64,000 nt of DNA from JAPSGB01 sp963775185 (GCA_963775185.1 CAVZIE010000037.1:496001-560000); one strand, 5' to 3'. Positions 44,580 to 56,882 are shown, counted from the stretch's first letter. The notes: generated from the sequence alone by a model not told the origin. Numbers and translations: made by a program.

Positions 44580-45766
44580 TGCCCGTCGCGCGCTTCTTCC
44601 GCGCGCAGATCGACGAGATCCGTCGCGACCCGGCGTTGCGCGCGTACGGCGCGGTGCTCGGCGCCGTGCACGCGCTGGGCTACTTGTACTGGAGCCTGGT
44701 CCAGCCAGCGGCCGAGATCGCCAGCGCGCGCACGAGCGTCGTGTGCTGGCCGTTCCTGCAGGACTGCGCGCGCTACCGCGTCCTCGGGCGAGGACCGCTC
44801 GAGGCCGTGCTGCTCGTCTACCTCGCGACCGGTCTGCTCGCGACGATGCTGTTCTGGCGCGAGCGGCTGGTCGGCTTGGCCTACGGGCTGCTCGCGACAG
44901 CGAGCGTGCTCGAGATCGCGGTCACGTTCCTCGACTATCGCTTGCGCCTGAACCAGCACTACATGGCGGCGTGGGTGACGCTGGTGTTCTTGCTGTGTCC
45001 GCACAAGCGCGTGCTGCTCCAGTGGGTGATCGTGGCGTTCTACTTCTGGGCCGGCACGCTCAAGCTCGACTCCGACTGGCTGAGCGGCGCGGCGCTCTAC
45101 GGCAAGCAACCGTGGCTCGTGCCGCACGCGTTGATCGTACCGGGGTGCTGGTACGTCGTGGTGCTCGAGCTCGTGCTCTCGTTCGGCCTGCTCTCGCGGC
45201 GGCGCTGGCTGCGCTGGCTGGTGTTCGGCCAATTCGCGCTGTTCCACCTGGCCAGCTGGGGCGTCGTGGGCTTCTACTATCCGCTGCTCGCCGTCGGCAT
45301 CTCCGCGATCTTTCCGCTGTGCTGGTGGTGGGAGGGCGCGCTCGAGCGACCGCGCGCCGCGTACGCTCTTGTCGCCGCGTTTTCCGCGCTGCAACTCTTG
45401 TCGCACGCGTACCCCGGCGACACCGCGATCACCGGCGAAGGCCGCTGGCTCGCGCTGCACATGTTCGACGCCGCGGTGACGTGCGAGCCGAGCGTGAGGA
45501 TGGGCGCGCGGAAGTATGCGATCCGGCCGCACGCGCTACCGGCGCGCATCCAGTGCGACCCGCTCGTTTATCTCGGCTTCGCGCGGGCGATCTGTGAAAA
45601 GAACACCGGGCGGCGCGGCTTCGATGATTTCGAGCTCGTGCTCCGCTCGCGCCACCTGCGCGACCCGGCGCTGCATACGGTGGTGGACATTCCGCGCTTC
45701 TGCGCGAGCCACACGACCTACGCCGCGTGGCGCCACAACCCGTGGATCAGTCCGGTCAGTCGATGA
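44579..45766 (+). CDS. HTTM-like (vitamin K-dependent carboxylase-type) membrane protein
   Basis: A 395-residue protein with about nine transmembrane helices. The segment LRLNQHYMAAWVTLVFLLCPHKRVLLQWVIVAFYFWAGTLKLDSDWLSG matches HTTM/VKGC-type membrane proteins, where the YFFAGLxKLxxxWLSG motif lies at the fourth helix. Its start codon overlaps the stop of the small lipoprotein by one base, so the two are cotranslated. Members of the family are often coupled to redox or lipid chemistry, but this protein's function is not known. Confidence 0.7.
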   Translation: MPVARFFRAQIDEIRRDPALRAYGAVLGAVHALGYLYWSLVQPAAEIASARTSVVCWPFLQDCARYRVLGRGPLEAVLLVYLATGLLATMLFWRERLVGLAYGLLATASVLEIAVTFLDYRLRLNQHYMAAWVTLVFLLCPHKRVLLQWVIVAFYFWAGTLKLDSDWLSGAALYGKQPWLVPHALIVPGCWYVVVLELVLSFGLLSRRRWLRWLVFGQFALFHLASWGVVGFYYPLLAVGISAIFPLCWWWEGALERPRAAYALVAAFSALQLLSHAYPGDTAITGEGRWLALHMFDAAVTCEPSVRMGARKYAIRPHALPARIQCDPLVYLGFARAICEKNTGRRGFDDFELVLRSRHLRDPALHTVVDIPRFCASHTTYAAWRHNPWISPVSR

Positions 45767-46616
45767 CGCAGTCGCCGGTGAGCACGAGCTCCGAGCCGGC
45801 CGCCCCGGCAGCACCGGCGTCGGGATCGACCGGCAGGAGATCGAAGTTCATGTATGAGCCGATGGCGTTCATGTCGCTCGTCGCTCCACAAGCGTCCTCG
45901 AGCACCAGCGATCCGTAGATGCCCGTCACCGAGGACATGGGCACGCCGATCGCGGTGCCGATGTCCGCGGTGAGCGAGTTGCCGCTGACCGCGAGCGGCG
46001 CCGAGACGTTGGCAGACTGGACGCCGCCGTCGCCGTCGTCCGCGTTGTAGTAGAAGTCGTAGGTGCCGGAGACGATCTGCGCGGTTCCGGGCACGATCTC
46101 GATCGACACCTTGCCGGTCTTTGGATCGATGACCGGCGCCGGCGTGGCGACGATGTACGGGCAGTCGATCGGCGTCGCGGGGCACGCCACGCACTGGCCG
46201 GTCGAGTAATCGAACCACTCGCCGCCGGTGACTCCGGCCGCGCCGGCCGCTCCGGCTGCGCCGGCGGTGCCCGCTTCGATCGGGACCGGCTTCGCGCACA
46301 CCACGGCGGCGTCGGCGTCGGTGCCGGCGTCGGTTCCGGCGTCGGTTCCGGCGTCGGTCCCCGCGACGCCGCCACTGCCGGCGGACGCGTCCATCCCGGC
46401 GACGCCTCCGCTGCCGGCCGCTCCTGCGGTGGCGGCCGTCCCCGCTGCCCCGCCAATTCCGCCGGTTCCGCCAATGCCGCCGGTGCCGCCGGTCGACGCG
46501 CCCTCCGCGGCGCTGTCGTTCCCGCCGTCCCCGGGCTTCTTCTTGTCGTCGCCCGCGCAGCCGACCTGGACCACGAGCCACACCGCCGCCAGCACCCCGA
46601 GCGCCCAACGCCGCAT
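45756..46616 (-). CDS. Gly/Ala-rich lipoprotein with collagen-like repeats
   Basis: A 286-residue protein with a lipoprotein signal (LAAVWLVVQVGC). Residues about 45-125 are collagen-like or repetitive (GGTGGIGG, GSGGVAG, GTDAGTDAGTDAGTDADAAV), followed by GTAGAAGAAGAAGVTGG. The C-terminal half (CPATPIDCPYIV, IEIVPGTAQIVSGTYDFYYNADDGDGG) is beta-rich and ends TGDCVID. Start 46616 (MRRWALGVL) is chosen over the TTG at 46628. It ends 11 bp inside the end of the convergent HTTM-like gene. Function unknown. Confidence 0.65.
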   Translation of the reverse strand: MRRWALGVLAAVWLVVQVGCAGDDKKKPGDGGNDSAAEGASTGGTGGIGGTGGIGGAAGTAATAGAAGSGGVAGMDASAGSGGVAGTDAGTDAGTDAGTDADAAVVCAKPVPIEAGTAGAAGAAGAAGVTGGEWFDYSTGQCVACPATPIDCPYIVATPAPVIDPKTGKVSIEIVPGTAQIVSGTYDFYYNADDGDGGVQSANVSAPLAVSGNSLTADIGTAIGVPMSSVTGIYGSLVLEDACGATSDMNAIGSYMNFDLLPVDPDAGAAGAAGSELVLTGDCVID

Positions 46617-46701
46617 GATGGCGATCAAGTTACGAGGCGGCGGCGCCCCGGGTCAAGGGCCCCGACCCCGACACAGGGAAGTGTGCCTACATTGGCCGCG
46701 C

Positions 46702-48114
46702 GTGACGAGAACGCCGATCATGGTCATGGGCTGCACGAGCGACGCCGGGAAGTCGTTCCTCGTGACGGCGCTCTGCCGCATCTTGTCCGATCGCGGCGTC
46801 TGCGTGGCGCCGTTCAAGGCGCAGAACATGAGCAACAACGCGGCCGTCACCGCGGACGGCCTGGAGATGGGACGCGCCCAGTACGTGCAGGCGATGGCAG
46901 CGCGCGTCCCCGCCGACGTGCGCATGAATCCGATCCTGCTCAAGCCCAGCGCCGACACGCACAGTCAGATCGTCGTGATGGGCCGCTACGATGCAAGCGC
47001 GACGCGAACCCCGTGGCTCGAGCGAAAGCCGCTGCTCTGGCCGGTGATCCGCGACGCGCTGGGTTCGCTCCTCGCGCAGTACGAGCAGGTGGTGATCGAG
47101 GGCGCCGGGAGTCCCGCCGAAGTGAACCTGCGCGCGAGCGATCTCGTCAACATGCGCGTGGCGCTCGAGTGCAATGCGGACGTGTATCTGGTCGCCGACA
47201 TCGATCGCGGTGGCGCTTTCGCGCACTTGCTCGGGACGTTCCAGTGTCTCGAACCCGAAGAGCGGGCGCGGCTCCGCGGCTTCGTGTTGAACAAGTTCCG
47301 GGGCGACCCCAAGCTCCTGGGCAACGCCATGGATTGGCTGAGGGACCGCACCGGCGTGCCCACGGTCGCGATCGTCCCCTACGTCCGGCACGCCATTCCG
47401 GAAGAAGACGCCTTCCATCACGATGGGCGCCTCGAGCGCGGAGCGCTGAACATCGCGCTCGTGATCCATCCCTACGCGAGCAATCTCGACGAGCTCGACC
47501 CGTTGATCCACACGCCGGGCGTCAACGTCGTGCCAGTCCGCGAGCGTCGCTCCCTGGCGGGCTTTGCCGCCGTGGTGCTGCCGGGGAGCAAGAACAGCGC
47601 GGAGAGCTTGCGCTACCTCCACGCATCCGGCCTCGGCGAAGAGATCGCGCGAGCGGCCGAACGCGGAACGGAGGTGATCGGCGTCTGCGGCGGGATGCAA
47701 ATGCTGGGACGGCGCATTCACGATCCCGGCGGTGTCGAGAGTGGCGACGTCGACGGGCTCGGTCTGCTCAATCTCGAAACGACGCTCGGCACCGACAAGA
47801 TCACGCGGCAGCGCGAGACGAAGACCGAGCACGGCATCGTCGTGCGCGGATACGAGATCCACCACGGGCGAACGACCGCGGGTCCGCGACTGGCGTCGCA
47901 CCTGGAAGACGATCTCGGCTGGCGCGACGCCAACGTCACTGGCGTCTATCTCCACGGGTTGTTCGAGAACGCCGCCTACCGCCTGCAATTCCTGGAGCGA
48001 CTCGGCTGGGCCGGCGAGGCGTCGCCGCTGCACTGGTCCGACGTGGTCGAAGCGGAGATCGATCGCGCAGCGCGCACCGTCGAAGCATCCGGATGGCCGC
48101 TCGCGATGAGGTGA
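46702..48114 (+). CDS. cobQ: Cobyric acid synthase
   Basis: A 470-residue amidotransferase that amidates four side chains of adenosyl-cobyrinic acid a,c-diamide in vitamin B12 synthesis. The N-terminal half has the P-loop GCTSDAGKS (about 8-16) and KAQNMSNNA, IEGAGSPAEVNL and DIDRGGAFAHL. The glutaminase half has the Cys nucleophile in GVCGGMQMLG (about 330) and LHGLFEN for the His. Both halves are complete. The GTG start (46702) is taken because no ATG lies before the P-loop. No other cob genes are nearby, so it stands alone. Confidence 0.93.
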   Translation: MTRTPIMVMGCTSDAGKSFLVTALCRILSDRGVCVAPFKAQNMSNNAAVTADGLEMGRAQYVQAMAARVPADVRMNPILLKPSADTHSQIVVMGRYDASATRTPWLERKPLLWPVIRDALGSLLAQYEQVVIEGAGSPAEVNLRASDLVNMRVALECNADVYLVADIDRGGAFAHLLGTFQCLEPEERARLRGFVLNKFRGDPKLLGNAMDWLRDRTGVPTVAIVPYVRHAIPEEDAFHHDGRLERGALNIALVIHPYASNLDELDPLIHTPGVNVVPVRERRSLAGFAAVVLPGSKNSAESLRYLHASGLGEEIARAAERGTEVIGVCGGMQMLGRRIHDPGGVESGDVDGLGLLNLETTLGTDKITRQRETKTEHGIVVRGYEIHHGRTTAGPRLASHLEDDLGWRDANVTGVYLHGLFENAAYRLQFLERLGWAGEASPLHWSDVVEAEIDRAARTVEASGWPLAMR

Positions 48115-48532
48115 CGCACGACCGCCACGCCCGCGCCTACGCGATGATCGCGTCGAGATCCGACAGCGTCGCCGCGCGCACGAGCCACGCGTCGAGCGTC
48201 GCCGGATCGCGACACGCGCGCACGCGCTCTGCAACGCCCCCGAGGAGCCAGCGGCACATCCCGACGCCGGCGCGAGCGATGCCGGCCAGCCTTCGACTTG
48301 CAGTTCTGCAGCGAACGGGACAGGCGACTGCGGCTCCGATCCCGCTTCGGGGTGCTCGTGCCGCGTGACAAATGACGCGTCGGCCGACGGGCAGCGCTCG
48401 TCCTCGCCGCGCTCGCGGAAATGCCGATCGCGAGAGTCGAGGGCGACGCCGAACCCATCGCTCTGACCCCACGAAAGTCCGCGCGAGCCTGTTCGAGATA
48501 GCCTTGGGCCCAGTCGCACGGTGTCGCCACGG
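48115..48532. other. Gap after cobQ containing a decayed fragment
   Basis: Apart from a relic C-terminus on the minus strand (48137-48295), I see no gene, promoter or repeat in these 420 bp. Confidence 0.5.
48137..48295 (-). pseudogene. Fragment resembling the DUF4351-like tail of Rpn/PD-(D/E)xK transposase-type proteins
   Basis: The frame ends VAERVRACRDPATLDAWLVRAATLSDLDAIIA and TAG. This resembles the C-terminal helices of Rpn/YhgA-type proteins (VRARVEAADxxxLDRWLDRVLxAxSLDDVF). Upstream codons do not continue the domain. Probably a relic, with moderate confidence only. Confidence 0.4.
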
Positions 48533-49004
48533 TCAGACGACCTTCTTGAGTCTGGCCTTCTCCCAACCCGCAGGCAGCTTCAGCACATTCGCCTCCACCG
48601 ATTCCCACTCGGACGGGCTCAGAAGCACGATGACCGAAGGGTACGGAACGCCCTCTTCCGGATGCGCGGCGAAGCGCACCGGCAGAACTTCCCCCGGTCC
48701 GGTGTTGCCGAGCGCCCCGGACACCTCCACCAGACGCACCTCGTCATTGACACCATGCACGAGGTAGATGTCGGTGGTCTCCGGATTCATCCTGGACGTG
48801 AGCCTTCGCGAGCTCTTCTGCGACTTGGAGTACGGTCTTCGTCGTAGCGCCTTCGAAGGGTAGCACGTCCTCGGGCAGGGATTCCGGCGATGAAGTCGTC
48901 GAACCGTCGTCCTCGTCGTCGTCGCCGTCGTCGCCCGCGAACGCCTGCTGCCAGTCGCCGTTGCCGCTTCCTCGCGCGCGCTGGGCGCGTGCGCGCCGCG
49001 CCAT
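48533..49004 (-). CDS. Small acidic protein of unknown function, frameshifted
   Basis: Two frames combine into about 156 residues. The N-terminal part (ATG 49004) has an Arg-rich start, an acidic run (AGDDGDDDEDDGST), and KTVLQVAEELAKAHVQDE. The C-terminal part reads PETTDIYLVHGVNDEVRLVEVSG, NTGPGEVLPVRFA and LLSPSEWESVEANVLKLPAGWEKARLKKVV. The two join by removing one base near 48783. No homologue is recognised. If only the second part is translated, it starts at ATG 48790 and is 85 residues. Confidence 0.55.
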
Positions 49005-49046
49005 GCCGCGCCCACCTCGGCAGAGGCAGCCCGCCAGCCAAGGGTT

Positions 49047-49066
49047 TGCCGGTGCGGCGCGGAATC
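49047..49066 (+). repeat. Dispersed 20-bp near-palindrome, variant with one mismatch
   Basis: TGCCGGTGCGGC variant (C to G), the same sub-type as the copy at 50419-50438. It lies in the divergent gap before the kinase gene. Confidence 0.85.
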
Positions 49067-49182
49067 CGCGATCACGAAACGCCCTTCTCCGAGGAGAAGT
49101 CGATGTCGTGACTGCGGAGCGGAGACACGGCGGCGAAGTGGCGGCACCGCGCGGCGCGGCCGTTCCGCGGTATCCTCGCACG

Positions 49183-50968
49183 GTGGCGCTCCAGCCCGGC
49201 CAGTCCGTCGATCGGTTCACGCTGATCGAGCCGCTCGGCGAAGGCGGACAGGCGGAGGTGTGGAAGGCGTGGGACGCGCTGCGTCCCGGCGTGCCGTGTG
49301 CGCTCAAGCTGTTGTGGCTCGATTCCGTGCGCCCGGCGGAAGCGGAGCGCGTGCGGCGCGAGGCGCGCGCACTCGCGCGGCTGCAGCATCCGTCGCTGGT
49401 GCGGTGCCACGCGCTGTTCGAGGATCTCTCCACCGGCCTCATTGGCCTCGCGCTCGAATCTCGTGGATGGACCCACCGCCGCGCGCGCGCTCGACGATCC
49501 GCGCTTCAGCGTCGCGCACCGCGCGGCGCTGCTGCGACACGTGGCGAGCGCGCTCGCGTACCTGCACGCCGAGGGCATCGTGCACCGCGATCTGAAGCCG
49601 TCGAACGTGCTGCTGGCGGCGGGCTTTTTCGACGCGCCGGACGATCCCGCGCGCGTGAAGCTCGTGGACTTCGGCATCGCGACGACGGTGGGCAACGCGC
49701 AGCGGCTCACGCGCACCGGGCACGTTATCGGCACGGTGCCGTTCATGGCGCCGGAGGTGATCGATCCGCGCCTCGCGATTACGGGCGGCGCAGCGCCAGT
49801 AAGTGACGTCTTCGCGTTTGGCGTGCTCGCGTGGGAGCTGTGCGTCGGCGGCCACCCGACGGGCCTTCCCGCGAGCGCTGGCTACGGCGACTTCCTTCAG
49901 TCGTATCGCGCCGCGTACGAGAGCGGCACACCGTGGCCGCGCGCCGCCCTCGCCGGCGCCTGGGGCGAGCTGCTGCGCGGCTGTCTCGCGATCTACCCCG
50001 CGCAGCGCTGGCCCGACGCTTCCGCCATCGTCGCGCGCTTCCCCACCGACCTGCCCGTCCCCGTGGCGCCGTCGCTCGAGACGCGCGTGCACGGCGCCGA
50101 GCCGAGCGCTGTCACCATCGCGCCGCACACGCCACCGCCGGTCTCGCCGCCGACGACACCGTACGCCCCACCGCCCGTCGTCTCGTCACCGCCGGTCGTC
50201 TCGTCACCGCCGGTCATCTCGTCGCAGGCGTACAACGCGGCGCCGCAGTACTTCGCGCCTCCCGCGGCGCCACCGCGATCGAGCGCCGGAGGCCTGCTGC
50301 TGCTCGCGGGCTTCGCGATCGCGGGCGCGGCGCTCGCGGCCGGCGGAGCGTGGCTCGTGCTGGGCGGTTCCGCGCCGGACCGACAACAACAAACCGGAAC
50401 CCAGGCTGCTGGCTTGGATGCCGGTGCGGCGCGGAATCCCGCGGGCGTCGCGCCTGTGACCACGCTGGCGATGCCAAGCGCGGCGCCGGGGCCGGCGGAG
50501 CAGGCGTGTCCGACGGACTGCATCGGGGGGACCCAGTGCCGTGCTCATCCCAAGGCGTGTGCGTCCGGTCGCACGTGTGTGCGCCGCATCGACATCGAAT
50601 CGCATGCCTGGCGACTGCGCGTTGTCGGATTCAATCCGCCGCACACCCCGGGGCTGGAAGGTCACACGTTCTGCCTGTATCAGCCGGGCGGCAGAGGGGC
50701 GCCGTGGTGCTTCACGTACGAACAGGCCGCCGCGGGCATGGCGAGGTCCAGCTTCACGGTGACCGGGAAAGAGCTCCGCAACGGGCTGCATGCGGTCATC
50801 CAGAGTGGGGGCAAGGACATCGACAAGGCGTCGCGGCTCGCCTACGCAAAGGGGTACCGTTCGGAGGTGCTGTGCAGCGGCACGGTGCTCGGAGACGCGC
50901 AGCACACGTTCGAGCACCGTAGCGTCCAGTCGCTGAATATTTTCCTCGACGAACCGAAGCGCGACTAG
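49183..50968 (+). CDS. Ser/Thr kinase with transmembrane helix and Cys-containing extracellular domain, frameshifted
   Basis: GTG 49183 starts VALQPGQSVDRFTLIEPLGEGGQAEVWKAW, a good kinase N-lobe. The frame breaks near 49460, where removing one T joins GLALE to LVDGPTAARALDDPR. The remaining kinase is complete: HRDLKPSN, DFGIA, then an APE-type end at FMAPEV. After residue about 290 comes a Pro/Ser-rich linker, a transmembrane helix (GGLLLLAGFAIAGAALAAGGAWLVLGG), and a C-terminal domain with about six Cys (CPTDCIGGTQCRAHPKACASGRTCVRR). Two dispersed 20-bp elements lie in frame just after the helix. It probably senses an extracytoplasmic signal. Confidence 0.8.
50366..50385 (-). repeat. Dispersed 20-bp near-palindrome inside a kinase gene (one mismatch)
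   Basis: GGTTCCGCGCCGGACCGACA, in frame just after the transmembrane helix of the kinase, encoding GSAPDRQ. Confidence 0.85.
50419..50438 (+). repeat. Dispersed 20-bp near-palindrome inside a kinase gene, variant
   Basis: TGCCGGTGCGGCGCGGAATC, encoding DAGAARNP in frame. With 50366-50385 it forms an inverted pair with 33 bp between. Confidence 0.85.
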
Positions 50969-53900
50969 GTGCGCTTCGCCCGTAGCTCCCGGACGTCCGC
51001 GCGCGCATCGTACTGCGCGAGCAAGCCGACATCGCCGATCTTGGTTCGGGCACGCGCGACGTAGTTCATCGCCTGATCGAGTGCAGCGGGCCACTCTGGA
51101 GCGTGTAGCGTTGCCAAGACGTCGACCGCGGATGCGTAGGCTTCGGTCGACCATTCGACGGTGTTGGCTCGCAGAACATCCAGTGCCGCGATCGCGTTTG
51201 TTCGTGCAGACGCTCCATCGCCAGCGACCAGGCACGCTTGCGCATACTCCGCCCGTGTGATGGCGTCGAACAGCACCATCTCCGTGCTCTCGGCGGTACG
51301 GACGGCCTCTGCGAATGCGCCCAAGGCCTCGCTGGCCGAACCGAAGCGACGTGCCAGCCAACCGGAGACAAGCAGTACGTGGGCTCGATCATATGTGTCG
51401 CCAGACCGCTCCGCATGCTCGAGAGCTTCGGCCGCGTTGGAACGAGCGTTGGCTTCGTCATCGAGCAGAATGGCGGCCCGCGCACGCAACGAAAAAGTAT
51501 CGGCGAGTCCGTCAAGATCCGCGTCGTCGCGGTGGTGCTGGACCGCCTGGTCGAAGTGTCGTGCCGCGCCGGCCCAATCTCCGGCACCGAGGCATACGTT
51601 GCCGAGGTTTGCGCGAATCTTCCCGCGTTCGCGGCGGAACCCCGCGCGTTCGAGGATGCCGAGGGCCCGCTGGAACAGCTCGCGACTTTCGCCCAGTTGC
51701 ATATCGACGAACAAGGCGTAGCCCAGGGAATTCAGGATGAAGGCGAGTCCTACTTGTCCGGCGTCGAACAGGGATGTTGCCCGGCGGTAGGTCTGGGTGG
51801 CTTCAGCGATGCGGCCGCAACGCCGCTCGATCGTGCCCCGGATCCTGTAGTATTCGGCGCGAAGCGGCACAGGAAGGGACTCGACCGTCGGCGCGACCTG
51901 GTCCAACGCCGAAAGTGCGTCGCTGATGCTCCCAGCATCGCGAAGTACCCGCGCAACGAATACGCGAGCCTCGGCTTCTCGCGCTGCATCGCCCGCACGT
52001 ATCGCCGCCTCGATCGTCGACGTGGCGAAGAACATGCCACGCGCCTTGTCGGCCTTGTCGAAGTAGTAGCGAGCCTGGCGGATGTTCGCGACGAGGGAGC
52101 TACTCGCGCTCTGCAGGGACCGCGCGAGCCGACGCAGATGTGCCAGATGCCGAAGCCGACTTCGCTCGTGCGACATCGACCGGTAGATCTCTTCGAGCGC
52201 AGCGTGGATGGCGCCACATTCAGCATGGTGGCGCGGGAGATAGCGGAGTGCGTCTTCCAGCGCGCGAACCGCGGTTCCCGGATCGGATGCGGCTGCGGCG
52301 ATGTATCCCGCGCGCGCGAGCGTTTCGCCCGCCATGGTTTCCAGGCCGCCTTCGCTGGCGTGGTGGGCGATCGCCGCAAGATCTGCTTCGGCCGACCGGG
52401 CGAACCACGCCGCAACCGCCGCGTGCATCGCGCGCTTCGCCTGCGGAGGCAGCGCCGCGTCCGCCGCGTCCCGCAAGAGCGCATGCCTGAACACGAACTC
52501 CGAGGTCCCGCTGAATCGGGAAGCCGAGCGAGCGGTCACCACCTCCTCGCGTTCCAGGGCGGCGAGTGCTTTCTGGACATCTGTCCCGGTTCCAGCCAAT
52601 ACGGCTTCGATCGCCTCCCGCCAGAAGACCTCGCCGATCACGGCGGCCGCTCGCGCTACCAGACGCGTGGGCGCGTCGAGGCGTCCAAGACGTGCCTCGA
52701 AAACCTGGCGGGCCGAAGCCGTCGCAGTAACGCTGCCAGTAGCCGCGTACGCCCGAACGAGCTCCTCGAGGACCAGGGGACTGCCGTCAGCCAGATGCAC
52801 GATTTGATCAACAACATCGTCCGGCGCCGAGTCGGGGAGCGAAGCGGCGACCAGTCCGGAGGCGGCGCGTTTGGCCAACCGTCCCAACGCGATTCGAACC
52901 AACGAGTGGTTGCCAGCCAGGTCCGCCAGGTCACGGTCTTCCCGGAGGCGCGAGAACGCGATGAGCGCCATTGGAAGCGAATCGTCCGACAGCAGGAAGC
53001 GCGCCAGTTCCAACGTGGGGCGGTCGGCCCAATGCGCGTCCTCCAGCACTACGACCAGCGCCCTCCCCGCCGCCATGGCGTGGGCCACGGTCCTGCACGC
53101 ACCGCGCACACCGTCGCGCAGGCCGTCTGGGGTGGCCCGCGCGAGCGAAATGACCGACTCCTCCTCGGGCCCCGCATAGCCTAGAACGTGCAGCAGGAAC
53201 GCAGTCTGCGTCTCGTCCAGACCGCGAGCGTTGGCGTATTCGATGGCTCCTTCACGCCGAGCTGTACCGCCGCTCGCGGCAGCGACCTCTGCGCGCAGCG
53301 CGTGTCCAAGCGCTGCCCAAGGCGAATTTTCCGACACAGGCTCGAACCGGAGGACGAGGTCCGGAATTGGTTCGGGACGAGCGCGGAGCCGTTCGATCAG
53401 CTCGTGGCGGAGACGCGACTTGCCCTGACCTGGGGGCCCACCGACCAGGGCAACGCGGGGCGCGCCGTCGTCGACCAAAGCATCAACCAAAGCCTCGAGC
53501 TGGGCGAGCTCGGCATGCCGTCCGACCATCGGTGTCGGCTTGCCGAGGAGCAGGCGCTGTCCGTGCGTGGGCCGCTCGGCGACGAGTGCTGCCCAATTTC
53601 CCGTCCACGCCAGGACGAACCGGCTCTCCAGCACGCTTGCCGTATCACCGTCGACGAACAGCCCCGACGTCACTGGCTGCACACTACCCGCCCGCTGCAG
53701 CGCCTCGCCCGCGACGGAGCCGCTCCGCGTGTCGGCCTTGCCCGCGGACACGACGACCGTGGCTTCCGGGCTCGAATCCAGGATCGCGAGTCCTGCCCGA
53801 ACAGCCTTCAGTAGCGGCGCGTCGACGGATCGCGGATCGCTGAACAGCGCAAGGACGGTCCCGTCGGGCAGCACGTCGTGCGCAGCCGCGGTCGGGATCA

Positions 53901-54850
53901 GGCCGAGTACCGTTCGAGGATCGGCGCTTCGGGCAACGAGCACAGCAGATGTGCTTTCCTCCCGCGTGAGGTCGCCGGCTGCGTGGACAGCGTGGGCTAC
54001 GGCGTGGACGGTCGCAGAGTCCCCCGCAATTTCGGCGTGGCGACGCAGCAGCGCCGCGAGTTCGGACATCGTCGGGCGGACCGTCGGCACCTTCACGAGA
54101 GCGCGCGCGACACCTTCGGACAGCGCCTGTGGCACGGTGGGGACGAACTGGGCGATGGAAGGCGCCGCCTCGAGGAGGATGCGTCCGATCACCGCGAATG
54201 CGGAGTCGGCAATGAACGGTGGGCGCCCGGCCGCGAGCTCGAAGAAGAGGGTTGCGGCGGCGTACACATCCGACGCTGGTGTGGCAGTCTCGCCCCGGAG
54301 CTGCTCGGGAGCCATGTAAGCCGGTGTCCCGATCGTTGCACCTGTCTGTGTGAGCACGGTGCGTGCCTGCGTGTCGTACGCGATCCCGAAGTCCACGATG
54401 CGGACAACGGGCGCCGCCTCGTTGGCGAACACAACATTCGCCGGCTTGATATCCCGGTGCAAGATTCCGGATTCGTGCAGCGCTTCGAGTGCTTCCGCGA
54501 TTCTGGGCACCAACCTCGACTGCCACATCCAGGTCGAAGCGTCGGCGAGCCAGTACGGACTCCAGGTTCGGACCGTCGATGAACTCCATCGCGATCCAGG
54601 GTCCGGCGTGGTCCTCGCCGTGAGCAACGAAGCCGACCACACCCGGATGATGGAGTCTGGCCAGAAGCTCCGCTTCGCGGCGGAACCTGCGGTGATCGCC
54701 CTCCCCGAGGATGCGTTTGATGACGACTGGGGAACCGGTTGACTCGTCCAGCGCTCGGTGGAGCGTGCCCATGCCGCCGCTGGCAAGCGGACCCTGGACC
54801 GTAAAGCGGTCTCCGACGCGTGTGCCCTCCATCGTCATCCGCGGCGTCAT
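50965..54850 (-). CDS. Very large Ser/Thr kinase with AAA ATPase and TPR domains, frameshifted
   Basis: About 1290 residues. The N-terminal kinase (ATG 54850: GDRFTVQGPLASGGMGTLHRALDE, Lys in VVIKRIL) is split near 54523, where removing one G of GG joins AVEV to PRIAEALEALHESGILHRDIKPAN. The rest of the kinase has HRDIKPAN, DFGIAYD and YMAPEQ. Residues about 460 on form an AAA-type ATPase (VALVGGPPGQGKSRLRHEL, Walker B VVVLEDAHWAD), then many TPR-like repeats. This is the LuxR/PknK-type STAND architecture: a kinase gated by an NTPase and a protein-binding solenoid. It is convergent with the previous kinase, overlapping by 4 bp. Confidence 0.82.
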
Positions 54851-54966
54851 GGTACCCGACTTGAGTCGCTGTCGGCAGGTCGAGGACCGCGGCGTGCCGG
54901 GCGCGATGCGGCCGGGCGCGATCCGCCCGTGGCGGTGGGCGGATCGCGCGTCCGTGCGGCGGCGGG

Positions 54967-55452
54967 TCAGAGGGCGTAGCGCGATCCGCTCCAGTGCAGC
55001 GGGCGCGGGAGCGGGAGCAGGGGCACGGCGCTGGGCGAGTTGTCGACGAGATTGAGCCAGCCGTGCGTGCGCGACGGCAACAGGCCCACGAACGCGCCGT
55101 GTCCGACGGCGCGCAGCTTGCCGCCGCGCGCGACGACGACCAGCGTGGGGCAGCCGCCGACGCGACACAGATCGGGCGCGACGATGTCGACGAGCGCTTC
55201 CTCGGTGTTCGCGTCGCCGTCGAGATCGACGCGGCGGATGCCGATGTCGGCGGCGTCGGTCGTGTGGTAGCCCTCCTGCTTCAGCATCTGGTTGACGAGC
55301 GGGCGCACGCTGTCGTCGCGGATCGCGGGGCCCTTGGCGGCGCAGCTCGGGTCGCGCGGACAGCATGCGCCGTCGGCGAGGGCGGCGGGGGCGACGGAGC
55401 CGAGCGCGGTGGCGGTGGCGATGGCGGCGACGAGTGCGAAATGGGTCTTCAT
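54967..55452 (-). CDS. Small secreted protein with two Cys pairs, unknown function
   Basis: A 161-residue protein with a cleavable signal (ATATALGSVAPAALADGA). After it come CCPRDPSCA and CRVGGC, and strands such as LVVVARGGKLRAVGHGAFVGLL. It may be a single compact extracytoplasmic domain stabilised by disulphides. GGAGGATG upstream of ATG 55452 is a good Shine-Dalgarno. It lies 116 bp upstream of the giant kinase on the same strand. Confidence 0.65.
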   Translation of the reverse strand: MKTHFALVAAIATATALGSVAPAALADGACCPRDPSCAAKGPAIRDDSVRPLVNQMLKQEGYHTTDAADIGIRRVDLDGDANTEEALVDIVAPDLCRVGGCPTLVVVARGGKLRAVGHGAFVGLLPSRTHGWLNLVDNSPSAVPLLPLPRPLHWSGSRYAL

Positions 55453-55616
55453 GGCTTCATCCTCCTGGCGGCCGGTGCGGCCTCGAAGGGGAGCCTTCGC
55501 AAGCGCGGTGCCAACACGATTCCCCGGTATTTGCGGGAAATGCGCGGGCAAACCCGCGGCCGCGATCGGCGTGATCGGCCGCCGCCCGGATCGCGATCAG
55601 GGCTATCCTGCGAGCG

Positions 55617-56882
<1,266 letters not shown>

